Below are positions 24,230-32,935 of a DNA stretch of 64,000 nt, in pieces (the first letter of the stretch is position 1; each line of letters begins with the position of its first letter). A program made the position numbers and the translations under genes. The stretch is from Nostocoides sp. HKS02. Lineage in GTDB: Bacteria > Actinomycetota > Actinomycetes > Actinomycetales > Dermatophilaceae. Under the pieces are notes generated by a model, which saw nothing but the letters and a program-made list of their open reading frames with translations, searched no databases and was not told where the DNA came from. The stretch lies in assembly GCF_009707485.1 (NCBI RefSeq), contig NZ_CP046121.1, positions 1,550,001 to 1,614,000 on the forward strand, given 5' to 3'.

Positions 24230-24964
24230 ATGCCTTCCCTGAACGGAGCAGTCGTCCTGGTCACCGGGGCAAACGGCGGCATCGGAACCAACTTCGTCCA
24301 TCAGGCTCTCTCGCGAGGCGCGGCGAAGGTCTACGCCACTGCCCGCACTCCTCGGTCCTGGGGTGACGAGCGCATCGTCCCCCTCACCCTCGACGTCACC
24401 GACGCCGCGTCCATTGCCGCGGCCGTGGCCGCAGCGCAAGACGTGACGGTCCTCATCAACAACGCCGGCGCCAACCCGCCAAGCGCAAGCCTGCTGGAGG
24501 TGACCGACGCGGACATCCGGACAAACATGGAGACCAACTTCTTCGGGCCTGTCTTCCTCGCGCGTGCGTTCACGCCGACCCTCACCGCTAAGCCGCAGTC
24601 CATCCTCGTGGACGTGCACTCGGTCGCCAGCTGGTACGCGTTCGGCGGGATCTACAGCGCCGCCAAGGCCGCGCTCTGGTCGGCCACGAACTCATTGCGT
24701 CTCGAGCTCGCGCCCCGGGACGTCCACGTCACTGGTGTCCACATGGGCTACGTCGAGACCCGCATGGCCGCGCACGCGGACGGGCCCAAGATGCAGCCAA
24801 CGGAACTCGTGACCAAGGTCTACGACGCAGTCGAGGCCGACGAGTACGAGGTCATCGCCGATGACCTGACCTCCCAAGTCAAGGCGGCTCTAAGCGGACC
24901 GGTCGGGGCGCTCTACCCGGAGCTCCGCGATATGAGGGCTCCTCTCACCGCCGTGGAAGAATGA
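24230..24964 (+). CDS. SDR family oxidoreductase
   Basis: 244 residues; ATG 24230 has AAAGGAA upstream. VVLVTGANGGIGTNFV is the cofactor loop, LTLDVTDAAS the Asp-containing segment, INNAG the structural motif, with the catalytic Ser in VHSVASWYAFG and YSAAK as the active-site Tyr/Lys. The compact C-terminus (VHMGYVETRMAAH) is typical of the short branch that works without a long substrate-binding lobe. The stop overlaps a possible ATG of the TetR gene (ATGA). The 160 bp before it hold only short frames. Confidence 0.87.
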   Translation: MPSLNGAVVLVTGANGGIGTNFVHQALSRGAAKVYATARTPRSWGDERIVPLTLDVTDAASIAAAVAAAQDVTVLINNAGANPPSASLLEVTDADIRTNMETNFFGPVFLARAFTPTLTAKPQSILVDVHSVASWYAFGGIYSAAKAALWSATNSLRLELAPRDVHVTGVHMGYVETRMAAHADGPKMQPTELVTKVYDAVEADEYEVIADDLTSQVKAALSGPVGALYPELRDMRAPLTAVEE

Positions 24965-25023
24965 GCGCCGGCACATTCGAGCCCACACCCCAGGAGCCCA
25001 CACCGCAGAGAAGGGCGGCAGCC

Positions 25024-25626
25024 ATGCCACTCACCTCCCAACCCGTCGGACGGCGTGAGCGGAACAAACAGCAGAAGCTCGACCGCATCACCGCCGCCGC
25101 ACGAGAACTCTTCGCCGAGCGCGGAGTCGACGAGGTCACCGCCCAGGAGATCGCCGACAAGGCCGACATCGGTGCGGGCACATTGTTCCTCTACGCCAAG
25201 AACAAGGGCGAGCTCCTGCTGCTCGTGCAGAACTCGACCTACGCCGATGCGCTAACCCAGGGCAGGAGGGCGGCCGAGACCATCCCCGACATGCTCGACG
25301 CGGTGATGGCGATCGTCCGCCCTGTCGTGGAGTGCAACCGCAAACAGGTCGACAACGGACGGACCTACCTACGAGAGATCGTTTTCGGCGACCCCGAGGA
25401 GCCGCACCACCGCGACGCGCTCAACCTGACCGTGCAGACCGAAAGGGCGATCGCCGACGTGCTTCAGCGGCACGATCGCATCAACTCCGGCGACGCCGTG
25501 ACGCTCGCGCACATCGTCTCGGCGATCATGTTCGTCAGCATGGCCGCGACGATCAACATCGCCAACCCGGTCGACGACCTCGTGCACGAGATACGTAACC
25601 AAGTCCAGGTTCTGCTACGCGCGTGA
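25024..25626 (+). CDS. TetR family transcriptional regulator (island)
   Basis: About 200 residues from ATG 25024 (AGAAGG upstream); the frame is open from ATG 24961, which overlaps the SDR stop and is an alternative start adding a Pro/Gln-rich 21-residue leader. The HTH is VTAQEIADKADIGAGTLFLYAKNKGELL, preceded by ITAAARELFAERG. The C-terminal domain is helical with no recognised ligand motif. As the last gene of the operon it likely represses the promoter at 22096-22142. The twin operator would suit cooperative binding of two dimers. Confidence 0.87.
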   Translation: MPLTSQPVGRRERNKQQKLDRITAAARELFAERGVDEVTAQEIADKADIGAGTLFLYAKNKGELLLLVQNSTYADALTQGRRAAETIPDMLDAVMAIVRPVVECNRKQVDNGRTYLREIVFGDPEEPHHRDALNLTVQTERAIADVLQRHDRINSGDAVTLAHIVSAIMFVSMAATINIANPVDDLVHEIRNQVQVLLRA

Positions 25627-26088
25627 TGCCGTCGGCAGTCAGCACCGAAGCGCTCGCCTTCGCCTGCTCCTGCGCCGAGGTGAGGGCATGGTCGGCGACC
25701 GCCCCCCAGCCCGCGCGAGGTGGAAGGGCGCGGGTCTCGGGGAACACGTCGCGCAGCGTGGCCCAGGCAATCAGGTGCTTTCAATCCGCGCGCGGATGTG
25801 TCACTCCGCGCCACGGGCCGGACGCCCACTTTGCCGGACACGGGAAGTTGCGCACCCGGCGTCCCACCTGACTGCGACGTCCAGAACCCAGCCCTGCACG
25901 AGCCAGCTGCTCTGACTCCTTCCCGGCATGGGAAGTGACAGGGAGAGCTTCGCACGTCCACGCACGTCAGCGGACCTCCGGGGACTCCCACGATGGGCGA
26001 AACGTGCCCTTGAGTCACGTGTCAGTCAAGCAGTCAGTCAAGCATGGGCGATTCCAGGGCCCGGATGATGTCATTGGCGGTGGCAAGC
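25627..26088. other. Non-coding right end of the island
   Basis: About 460 bp without a convincing gene; the frames present have no ribosome sites or recognisable motifs. The only structure seen is the TCAAGCA pair at 26026-26046 close to the right attachment core. Confidence 0.5.
26026..26046. repeat. Terminal 21-bp repeat of the island, right
   Basis: TCAAGCAG-TCA-GTCAAGCATG, matching the left copy at 22027-22047 in 18 of 21 positions and in the same orientation. Confidence 0.5.
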
Positions 26089-26132
26089 GAGATGGCCCCT
26101 GACCAGCGTTTCCGCTGGCTAGGGGCCATCTC
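26089..26132 (-). terminator. Terminator after tRNA-Ala
   Basis: A long hairpin: GAGATGGCCCCTGACCAGCG and CGCTGGCTAGGGGCCATCTC pair with one mismatch around a four-base TTTC loop, starting 5 bp beyond the tRNA 3' end. No U-run follows, as is common in GC-rich actinobacteria. Confidence 0.75.
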
Positions 26133-26137
26133 GTATC

Positions 26138-26213
<76 letters not shown>

Positions 26214-26304
26214 GGACTCCCGAGGGGATACCCCCGAAGGGGACTGCGGAAGTTTACCCAGTGACCCACCCGTTTCACCAAATCGGGTCAGCCGCAGGGA
26301 CCCG

Positions 26305-26952
26305 TCACGACGAAGCCGAGGCGTTCCAGGTCTGGATGCGCCAGCCGGTCTCGGCCTCGACCACCTCGGCCCAGTGACAGTTGCCGAACCCACCGAGCAC
26401 CCGCCACGCGGTGAGGCGGTCGAGGTCCACGAGCTCGGCGATCACGACGCGCCCGGTCACGCCATGGGTGGCCACCACCGCGGTCTGGCCGGGCCCGAGG
26501 TCGTCGAGCAGGTCGTCGAGCCCCGACCGCACCCGCTGGGCCACGTCCGAGAGCGACTCGCCGTGGACACCGCGCTTGAAGTCCTCTCCGCGCAGGTGCC
26601 GCAGCCGCTCCTCGGGGTACTCGGCGTTCACCTCGGCCGCCGTCATGCCCGCCCACTCGCCCACGTGGATCTCGCGCCAGCGCGCGTCGTAGGAGATGGG
26701 GATGTCGCACAGCCGCGCCACCTCGTCGCCGGTCTCGGCGGCGCGCTTGAGGTCGGAGGCGACCACCAGGGAGGGCTGGTATGCCGCGAGGGCGGCTGCC
26801 GCGGCCCGCGCCTGCTCACGACCGAGCCCCGACAGGTCGCTGTCGAGCTGGCCCTGCCAGACGCCTCGGGCGTTGTGGTCGGTCTCACCGTGGCGCAGCA
26901 CGATGACGCGTCGCGCCGAGCGACCCGGCGACGGCTGCCCTGCGGGCGTCAC
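26305..26952 (-). CDS. Histidine phosphatase family protein (phosphoglycerate mutase-like)
   Basis: 215 residues from GTG 26952. VIVLRHGETDHNARGVWQG holds the catalytic RHG His; WREIHVGEWAGM, with its acidic residue, and VVATHGVTGRVVI (second His) complete the phosphatase site. It lies 7 bp after rsfS in the conserved actinobacterial order nadD-rsfS-phosphatase. Members in this position are often annotated as GpmB-like or glucosyl-3-phosphoglycerate phosphatase; the true substrate here is not known. About 90 bp separate it from tRNA-Ala, with no gene between. Confidence 0.88.
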   Translation of the reverse strand: MTPAGQPSPGRSARRVIVLRHGETDHNARGVWQGQLDSDLSGLGREQARAAAAALAAYQPSLVVASDLKRAAETGDEVARLCDIPISYDARWREIHVGEWAGMTAAEVNAEYPEERLRHLRGEDFKRGVHGESLSDVAQRVRSGLDDLLDDLGPGQTAVVATHGVTGRVVIAELVDLDRLTAWRVLGGFGNCHWAEVVEAETGWRIQTWNASASS

Positions 26953-26959
26953 GAGCGGC

Positions 26960-27335
26960 TCACGCCTCGCGGCGCTTGGGCACGCCGAGGTCGATCTCGG
27001 GGCAGTCCTTCCAGAGCCGCTCGAGCTCGTAGAACTCGCGCTCCTCGTCGTGCTGCACGTGGACGACGATGTCGCCGAAGTCGAGGAGCACCCACCGCCC
27101 GTCGCGCTCGCCCTCACGGCGAATCGGCTTGGCGCCCTTGGCGCGCAGCTGGTCCTCGACCTCGTCGACGATGGCACCGACCTGACGGTCGCTGCTCGCG
27201 GAGACGATGACGAAGGCGTCGGTCAGGGCCAGCTTGTTCGCTGACGTCGATCCCGGCAATGGTGGTGGCGAGCTTCTCGTCGGCGGCCGCTGCTGCGGTC
27301 CTGGCCAGATCGAGGGAACGTTCGGTGGCGGGCAC
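26960..27335 (-). CDS. rsfS: Ribosomal silencing factor RsfS, one suspected frameshift
   Basis: It starts at GTG 27335 (VPATERSLDLARTAAAAADE). Near 27240 the frame shifts: AGIDVS should continue directly into NKLALTDAFVIVSASSDRQ, as in the family pattern DVSxxLxLTDxFV; one extra base explains it. Corrected length is about 124 residues. The remaining sequence shows the RsfS core (VGAIVDEVEDQL, WVLLDFGDIVVHV, YELERLW). RsfS binds ribosomal protein L14 and blocks subunit joining under nutrient limitation. It lies 7 bp after nadD. The error lies outside a long run, so a real mutation cannot be excluded. Confidence 0.85.
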
Positions 27336-27342
27336 TGCTCTC

Positions 27343-27948
27343 CTACTCGGCGGCTGCAGCGGCAGGCTGGCCCGCGGCATACAAGTGATATTTGTTGATG
27401 TACTGCACTACCCCGTCTGGCACGAGGTACCAGACGGGTTCGGCGCGTTCGACGCGCGCCCGGCAGTCGGTGGAGCTGATCGCCATGGCGGGCACTTCCT
27501 CGAGGGTGACGCGGTCGGCCGGCAGTCCCGACTCGGACAGCGGGTAGCCGGGCCTGGTCACCCCGATGAAGTGGGCCAAGCGGAACAGCTCATCGGCGTC
27601 CTTCCACGAGAGGATCTGGGCGAGCGCATCGGCACCGGTGATGAAGAACAGCTCGGCCCCGGGCCGCTCGGCCCGCAGGTCACGCAGGGTGTCGATGGTG
27701 TACGTGGGACCCGGGCGGTCGATGTCGACCCGGCTCACGGTGAACCGCGGGTTGGATGCCGTGGCGATCACGGTCATGAGGTAGCGGTGCTCGGGGCGGC
27801 TGACGGCCAGGGCGTCCTTCTGCCAGGGCAGCCCCGTCGGGACGAAGACGACCTCGTCGAGCCCGAACCGGGCCTGGACCTCGGAGGCGGCCACGAGGTG
27901 ACCGTGGTGAATCGGGTCGAACGTCCCGCCCATCACTCCGAGCCGCAT
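27343..27948 (-). CDS. nadD: Nicotinate-nucleotide adenylyltransferase
   Basis: 201 residues from ATG 27948 ([18 protein letters not shown]). [11 protein letters not shown] is the nucleotidyltransferase HxGH-type motif and [10 protein letters not shown] the C-terminal ISSTxxR motif of NadD. It adenylates nicotinate mononucleotide in NAD synthesis and is cytosolic. Upstream is a small membrane protein gene 2 bp away; downstream is rsfS. A longer open frame upstream of 27948 is not used. Confidence 0.95.
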   Translation of the reverse strand: MRLGVMGGTFDPIHHGHLVAASEVQARFGLDEVVFVPTGLPWQKDALAVSRPEHRYLMTVIATASNPRFTVSRVDIDRPGPTYTIDTLRDLRAERPGAELFFITGADALAQILSWKDADELFRLAHFIGVTRPGYPLSESGLPADRVTLEEVPAMAISSTDCRARVERAEPVWYLVPDGVVQYINKYHLYAAGQPAAAAAE

Positions 27949-27950
27949 AG

Positions 27951-28184
27951 TCAGTGGTGACTGCCCTGGTGGTCGCTGTGCCCGTCGTGAGCGTCGTGCG
28001 CGTCGTGGCCGTGCACGTGGGGGTTGCCCGCCGCGATCTTCGCCGCAGTGCCCCGGAAGAACCACAGCACCCCGAGGAGCAGGAGGAACCCGAGGAACGC
28101 GAGCACACCAAAGGCCAGCGGGGCCATGGGGAGCTGGTGCGGGGGCTCCTCGGCAGCGGCGAACAGGTTCGACAAGGACGACAT
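27951..28184 (-). CDS. Small membrane protein with His/Asp-rich tail
   Basis: 77 residues from ATG 28184 ([19 protein letters not shown]). One transmembrane helix, [19 protein letters not shown] (about residues 27-45), is followed by [16 protein letters not shown] and a C-terminal tail with [15 protein letters not shown] repeats rich in His and Asp. Such tails can bind divalent metals. It sits just before nadD, in the position where actinobacteria often carry a small hypothetical membrane gene. Function unknown; co-translation with nadD (2-bp gap) is likely. Confidence 0.7.
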   Translation of the reverse strand: MSSLSNLFAAAEEPPHQLPMAPLAFGVLAFLGFLLLLGVLWFFRGTAAKIAAGNPHVHGHDAHDAHDGHSDHQGSHH

Positions 28185-28268
28185 GGGCCACAGCGTACCC
28201 GGCTCAGCAGTGCGCCCACGCGACCGCGGGTCGAGCCCCTCCAGGTCCTGACTCGTGACCGAAGCTAT

Positions 28269-28308
28269 CCACCGATGTTGTGCACAGGGGTGTGCACAAC
28301 ATCGGTGG
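28269..28308. repeat. Perfect 18-bp inverted repeat with GGGG loop and DnaA-box-like arms
   Basis: The arms CCACCGATGTTGTGCACA and TGTGCACAACATCGGTGG are fully complementary around GGGG. Each arm contains TTGTGCACA, one base from the actinobacterial DnaA box TTGTCCACA. A perfect box (TGTGGACAA, reverse orientation) follows at 28323-28331. Confidence 0.65.
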
Positions 28309-28819
28309 TGAGCGCGCAGCGATGTGGACAACGGTGTGGGAAACCGGTGGACGAAAAATGGTTTCCGAAACCACTTGCGGGGCAACGATTCCGGGCACTA
28401 GAAATCTCTCACGCGCTCCGGCCGGGGGTCGAGACGGGGAAACCCGCACCGATCTCAGGGCAGAGCACAGGTCAGCCGGATAACGGTGGACCGCCTTGAC
28501 CGGGTTTCCTGGTCGAGGTCCCCAGAGCCTTCGGGTGAGGGGTCCGTGGGCGACGCCGCGGAGGTACTCCGAGCCCGCTGACCAGATCGCATCGTTGTGG
28601 TGCTGCGGCCCGCCGCATCGCCAGGACGCCACCGTCGCAGTGGAAACCGCGCCCGGCCCGCCCGGGACGGAGCGATCGAGACGGAGCAGAGGCTGCTGTC
28701 GGCCGCGCCGGCCAGAAAGTGCTGCACCACCCCGTGCACAGGCGCGCCACCTCGGTGGCCGCACCTGCCACACCTCGGAGTTCTGCCGGGGCTGGTTCGC
28801 CCAGCACCGGTGGGAGCCT

Positions 28820-28862
28820 CCGACGAAGGCCCCTCGAACTCATACTTCGGGGGGCCTTCGTC
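28820..28862. terminator. Hairpin before the glycosyltransferase gene
   Basis: CGACGAAGGCCCC and GGGGCCTTCGTCG pair perfectly over 13 bp with a 17-base loop, 63 bp before the glycosyltransferase start. It may be a terminator for an upstream transcript or an attenuator. Confidence 0.5.
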
Positions 28863-28925
28863 GTGGGTGGGGCGGGTTCCGGAACGCCGGGCCGCTCGGG
28901 ACGCCCCAGACCGTACGCTGAGTGC

Positions 28926-29959
28926 ATGGTCCCGGAGCTCAGCATCGTCATCCCCGTGTACAACGAGGAAGACGTCCTGCCCCTCCTCGTGCGGCGGCTC
29001 CGGCCAGTTGCCGACTCGCTCGACCTGGCCTACGAGATCGTCGCCGTCGACGACGGGAGCACCGACCAGTCCCCCGTCGTCCTCCAGCGCATCCTGCGCG
29101 AGTGGCCCGAGCTGCGGGTCGTGCGGCTGCGTGCGAATGCCGGCCACCAGGCGGCGATCTCGGCGGGCCTGGCCAGCGCCCGAGGGGCCCACGTGGTCAC
29201 CCTCGATGCCGACCTGCAGGACCCGCCCGAGGTGATCCCCGAGATGGTGGCCGCCGCGCGGCAGGGCGTCGATGTCGTCTACGGCGTGCGGACCGACCGG
29301 TCCAGCGACTCGCTTGTTCAAGCGCGCCAGCGCCCGCGCCTTCTACCGCCTCATCCGGCTCATGTCCGGCACGCACGCCGAGGTCGATGCCGGGGACTAC
29401 CGGCTGATGTCGCGCGCCACGATCGACGCCGTGAACGCCCTGCCGGAGCACCACCGCGTCCTGCGGTTCGTCGTGCCGGCGCTCGGGTTCCCCCTCCGCG
29501 CGGGTCGAGTACCGACGCGACGAGCGCGCAGCCGGCAAGTCGAAGTACCCGCTCACCAAGATGGTGAAGCTCTCCCTCGACAGCGTGACCGGGTTCTCGA
29601 CCGCCCCGTTGCGCGCCGCGACCTGGCTCGGCCTGCTCGGCGGCGTGGCGGCGATCCTCCTGCTCGCCTACGCGCTGGTGTCGATGGCCCGCGGCGACAC
29701 CCTTCCTGGTTGGACCTCCACGGTCGTCGCCGTCGCCGGTGTGGGCGCGGTGCAGCTGCTCTGCGTGGGGATCCTTGGCGAGTACGTCGGGCGGATGTAC
29801 GCGCAGCTCCAGGCACGACCGACCTACTACGTGGCCTACGACTCGCTGACCGGCCCGGTCACGTCCGTGGACGGGCCTCTGCGAGCAGAGTCACGCCCGG
29901 CAGCGCCTTCACCGGCAGATACCGCTCCAGCGTCACGACCGCCCGCAGCCCGGCGTTGA
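28926..29959 (+). CDS. Family 2 glycosyltransferase, membrane-anchored (GtrB/DPM1-like), two suspected frameshifts
   Basis: It starts at ATG 28926 (MVPELSIVIPVYNEEDVLP), with VAVDDGST and the metal motif TLDADLQDPPE. The frame changes near 29310 (into LFKRASARAFYRLIRL) and at the C run 29490-29494 (into ARVEYRRDERAAGKSKYPL). After correction the protein is about 343 residues and ends in two membrane helices (WLGLLGGVAAILLLAYALV and VAVAGVGAVQLLCVGILGEY). This architecture is that of polyprenyl-phosphate glucosyl/mannosyl transferases that feed surface glycosylation. The last 101 bp overlap a convergent methyltransferase gene. Both breaks look like assembly errors. Confidence 0.83.
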
Positions 29960-30554
29960 CGACGCGGGGCACCTGCTCGAGGTCCGAGCCCGAGGACGAC
30001 CGGCGGCGCAGGGCGACGACGGGTCGCAGCAGGACGTTCCACGACGTCAGGGAGGTCACCTCGAAACCCCCCTGCTGCAGCACCTGGCTGAGCGTGGCGC
30101 GCGTGTAGCGCCGCACGTGGTCGACCGCGACGTCGTGCTCGGACCACAGCCGCGGGTCGGCCGGCACCGCGACGAGGAACCGGCCCTGCGGCCGCAGCAC
30201 CCGCCGCACCTCGGCCACCGCCGTGGCGTCGTCGACGATGTGCTCGAGGACGTCGAAGGCGACGACGAGGTCGAGGGAGTCGTCGGCGACCGGCAGGGAC
30301 GTCGCATCGCCGCGCAGCACGGCCAGCTTGCGCTCCGCCGCCACCTCGGCACCATCGGCGCCGTACTCGAGCGCCGCCACCGACCAGCCGGCGGCCTGCA
30401 GCACCCGGGTGTTGCCCCCACCGGCGGCCCCGACATCGAGCGCGCGGCCCGGCGTCAGCCCCTCGATGGCTCGGGCGAGCAGGTGCCTGCGCTCGCGGTA
30501 CCACCAGTGCGCGTCCTCGAGTGCCGCCAGCTTGCGGACTTCAGTGCCTTCCAC
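29859..30554 (-). CDS. Class I SAM-dependent methyltransferase
   Basis: 231 residues from ATG 30554. ALDVGAAGGGNTRVL is SAM motif I, VAALEYG motif II, LDLVVAFDVLEHIVDD the post-motif-II strand, and LRPQGRFLVAVPA motif III. The N-terminal EDAHWWYRERRHLLA matches methyltransferases often found beside polyprenyl glycosyltransferases. The 3' end overlaps the convergent glycosyltransferase gene by 101 bp. A shared role in surface glycan modification is plausible but unproven. Confidence 0.87.
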   Translation of the reverse strand: MEGTEVRKLAALEDAHWWYRERRHLLARAIEGLTPGRALDVGAAGGGNTRVLQAAGWSVAALEYGADGAEVAAERKLAVLRGDATSLPVADDSLDLVVAFDVLEHIVDDATAVAEVRRVLRPQGRFLVAVPADPRLWSEHDVAVDHVRRYTRATLSQVLQQGGFEVTSLTSWNVLLRPVVALRRRSSSGSDLEQVPRVVNAGLRAVVTLERYLPVKALPGVTLLAEARPRT

Positions 30555-30612
30555 GAGCAGTCATCCTGCCAGCAGGCTCGCCGCACGCGGACGGCAGCCG
30601 CCGCAGGGTCGC

Positions 30613-31905
30613 TCAGGCGCGAACCTGCCCGTCGCCCTCGACGATCCACTTGGTGGTGGTCAGCTCGGGCAGCGCCATCGGCCCGCGGGCATGCAGCTTC
30701 TGGGTGGAGATCCCGATCTCGGCGCCGAAACCGAACTCGCCACCATCGGTGAAGCGGGTCGAGGCGTTGACCATCACCACGGCCGCGTCGACCTCGGCGG
30801 TGAAGCGCCGAGCCGCGGCGCGGTCCTCCGTGACGATGGCCTCGGTGTGGCCGGACCCGTAGCGGGCGATGTGGTCGAGCGCCTCGTCGAGGTCGGGAAC
30901 CACGCGGACGCTCAGCTCGAGCGCGAGGTACTCGGTCGCATAGTCCTCGTCGGTGGCCGACACATGGGGAACGCCTGCCGTGTCGGCCGCCGCCGCTGCC
31001 GCGGCGTCGGTGTGCAGCACGACGCCGGCCCCCGACAGCTCCGCCAGGACCTTGGGCAGGAAGTCAGCGGCCACGCCCTCGTGCACGAGCAGCGACTCGG
31101 CCGCATTACACACGCTCGGGCGGTGGGTCTTGGCGTTGACCGCGATCGCCAGCGCCTTGTCGAGGTCTGCCGCGGCATCGACGTAGACGTGGCAGTTGCC
31201 GACGCCGGTCTCGATGACCGGGACGGTCGACTCGAGGACGACCGTCTGGATGAGGCCCGCACCACCTCGCGGGATGATGAGGTCGACCAGCCCGCGCGCG
31301 GTGAGCAGCGCGCGCACCGCGTCGCGGCCACCCTCGAGCAGGGTGATCGCCTCGGGCGGAAGTCCTTGGGACGCAAGGGCACCTCGCATCACGTCCACCA
31401 GGGCGCGGTTGGTCGACTCGGCTGCCGATCCACCTCGCAGGATCACGGCGTTGCCGGACTTCAGGCCCAGCCCGGCCGCGTCGACGGTCACGTTGGGCCG
31501 CGCCTCGTAGATCATGCCGACCACGCCCATGGGTACCCGCACCTGGCGGATCTGCAGCCCGTTGGCCAGCGTCGACCCCCGCACGACCTCACCCACCGGG
31601 TCCGGCAGGGCGGCGACGTCACGCAGCGCCTGCGCCACGGCGGCAACCCGTGCGGCGTCCAGCGCGAGGCGGTCGAGCAGGCCCTGCGGCATACCTGCCT
31701 CGCGGCCGCGGGCGAGGTCTGCGCCGTTCGCGGCGACGATCTCGTCGGTGGCCGCCTCGAGCGCGTCGGCGAGCGCGAGCAGGGCCGCGTCCTTCTCCGT
31801 GCGGTGCAGGAGGGCCAGCCGGCGCGCGGCCACGCGAGCGGCGCGCGCGACGGTGGCGACCTGGGCGACAGCGGCCGGGTCGATGCTCTGGGTCTGCTCC
31901 ACCAT
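30613..31905 (-). CDS. proA: Glutamate-5-semialdehyde dehydrogenase (gamma-glutamyl phosphate reductase)
   Basis: 430 residues from ATG 31905. Signatures are [41 protein letters not shown], the catalytic Cys in [14 protein letters not shown], and the C-terminal [21 protein letters not shown], all diagnostic for ProA. It makes glutamate 5-semialdehyde in proline synthesis. The partner kinase gene proB is upstream at 32936-34060, but a pdxY-like gene on the opposite strand separates them. Start choice follows the family N-terminus. Confidence 0.95.
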   Translation of the reverse strand: MVEQTQSIDPAAVAQVATVARAARVAARRLALLHRTEKDAALLALADALEAATDEIVAANGADLARGREAGMPQGLLDRLALDAARVAAVAQALRDVAALPDPVGEVVRGSTLANGLQIRQVRVPMGVVGMIYEARPNVTVDAAGLGLKSGNAVILRGGSAAESTNRALVDVMRGALASQGLPPEAITLLEGGRDAVRALLTARGLVDLIIPRGGAGLIQTVVLESTVPVIETGVGNCHVYVDAAADLDKALAIAVNAKTHRPSVCNAAESLLVHEGVAADFLPKVLAELSGAGVVLHTDAAAAAAADTAGVPHVSATDEDYATEYLALELSVRVVPDLDEALDHIARYGSGHTEAIVTEDRAAARRFTAEVDAAVVMVNASTRFTDGGEFGFGAEIGISTQKLHARGPMALPELTTTKWIVEGDGQVRA

Positions 31906-31971
31906 GCTCCAAGGGTATGCCGGGGCGCCGGCCACGAGGACGTCCGTTCCGTCCGCCGGACCGCCTGCACT

Positions 31972-32028
31972 GTGCCGGTCCGCTGGTTCAGTGCCGGTCC
32001 GCTGGTTCAGGGCCGGTCCGCTGGTTCA
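31972..32028. repeat. Three tandem 19-bp repeats
   Basis: Three copies of (G)(T/G)GCCGGTCCGCTGGTTCA at 31972-31990, 31991-32009 and 32010-32028 fill the divergent region between proA and pdxY; the last ends at the pdxY start codon. Copy 3 differs at one base. Confidence 0.8.
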
Positions 32029-32895
32029 ATGGGGCGGGTGAGCATCCTGTCCATCCAGTCCACCGTCGCCTACGGCCACGTCGGCAACAGTGCCGCGGTC
32101 TTCCCGCTGCAGCGGCTGGGCCTCGAGGTCTGGCCGGTCGCCACCGTGCACTTCTCCAACCACACCGGCTACGGCCAGTGGCGAGGCCCGCTCCTGGCCG
32201 CGGAGGAGGTCCGTGAGGTGCTGACGGGGATCGAGGAACGGGGCGTGCTGGGGCGCTGCACCGCGGTGCTCAGCGGCTACCAGGGAGCGGAGGACGTCGG
32301 TGCGGTCGTCCTCGACGCCGTCGCGCGCGTCAAGGCCGTCAACCCCGGCGCGGTCTACTGCTGCGACCCGGTGCTGGGCGACACCGGGCGCGGGTTCTTC
32401 GTCCGGCCCGGCATCCCCGAGTTCATGCGGGACCACGTCATCCCGGCCGCCGACATCGCCACCCCGAACCACTTCGAGCTCGACTACCTCACCGGCCGCG
32501 GCGAGCGCACGACCACGATGGCTGGCGTGCTGGAGGCCGTCGAGGACCTGCGAGCCATGGGGCCGCGCACCGTGCTGGTGACCTCGCTGGTCCACGACGG
32601 CATGGGCGAGGACACCCTGGAGCTGCTGGCCGTCGACGACTCGGGAGCGTGGCTGGTCAGCACTCCCCTGTTGCCCGTGTCCGTGAACGGTGCCGGCGAC
32701 CTCACCGCGGCGTTGTTCCTCGCCCACCTGCTCGACACGGGGTCTACCGCCATGGCGCTGGGCCGGACCTCGTCCTCGGTGTGGGCGGTGCTGGCCGAGA
32801 CGGCGCGCTCGGGTGAGCGCGAGATCCAGATCGTCGCCGCCCAGGAGGCGATCGCCCACCCCGACGAGCGGTTCGCCGTGCAGGTGCTGCGCTGA
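32029..32895 (+). CDS. pdxY: Pyridoxal kinase
   Basis: About 288 residues from ATG 32029 (GTG 32038 is an alternative nearer the family start [13 protein letters not shown]). [66 protein letters not shown] and the anion hole [16 protein letters not shown] are the ribokinase-fold motifs of PdxY/PdxK. It phosphorylates pyridoxal in PLP salvage. It lies on the opposite strand between proB and proA. Start-codon context is dominated by the tandem 19-bp repeats. Confidence 0.92.
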   Translation: MGRVSILSIQSTVAYGHVGNSAAVFPLQRLGLEVWPVATVHFSNHTGYGQWRGPLLAAEEVREVLTGIEERGVLGRCTAVLSGYQGAEDVGAVVLDAVARVKAVNPGAVYCCDPVLGDTGRGFFVRPGIPEFMRDHVIPAADIATPNHFELDYLTGRGERTTTMAGVLEAVEDLRAMGPRTVLVTSLVHDGMGEDTLELLAVDDSGAWLVSTPLLPVSVNGAGDLTAALFLAHLLDTGSTAMALGRTSSSVWAVLAETARSGEREIQIVAAQEAIAHPDERFAVQVLR

Positions 32896-32935
32896 CGGCG
32901 GGGTCAGACCAGCCCGAGGTCAGGGCAGCGCGACG

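Larger units (their letters stand above)
28185..28925. other. Divergent intergenic region, about 740 bp
   Basis: No frame here looks like a real gene. It holds a perfect 18-bp inverted repeat (28269-28308), a consensus DnaA-box-like nonamer (28323-28331), a GGTTTC-C-GAAACC palindrome near 28358, and a terminator-like hairpin (28820-28862). The core from about 28400 to 28800 shows nothing I can name; a non-coding RNA is possible but unsupported. Confidence 0.5.

Noticed and set aside
28269..28331. Chromosomal replication origin
   Set aside because: Only one consensus and two near DnaA boxes, no AT-rich region and no dnaA/dnaN nearby.
28340..28820. RNase P RNA, tmRNA or SRP RNA in the non-coding block
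   Set aside because: None of the conserved core sequences of these RNAs could be found on either strand.
31972..32028. CRISPR-like repeat at pdxY
   Set aside because: The copies are directly adjacent, without spacers.
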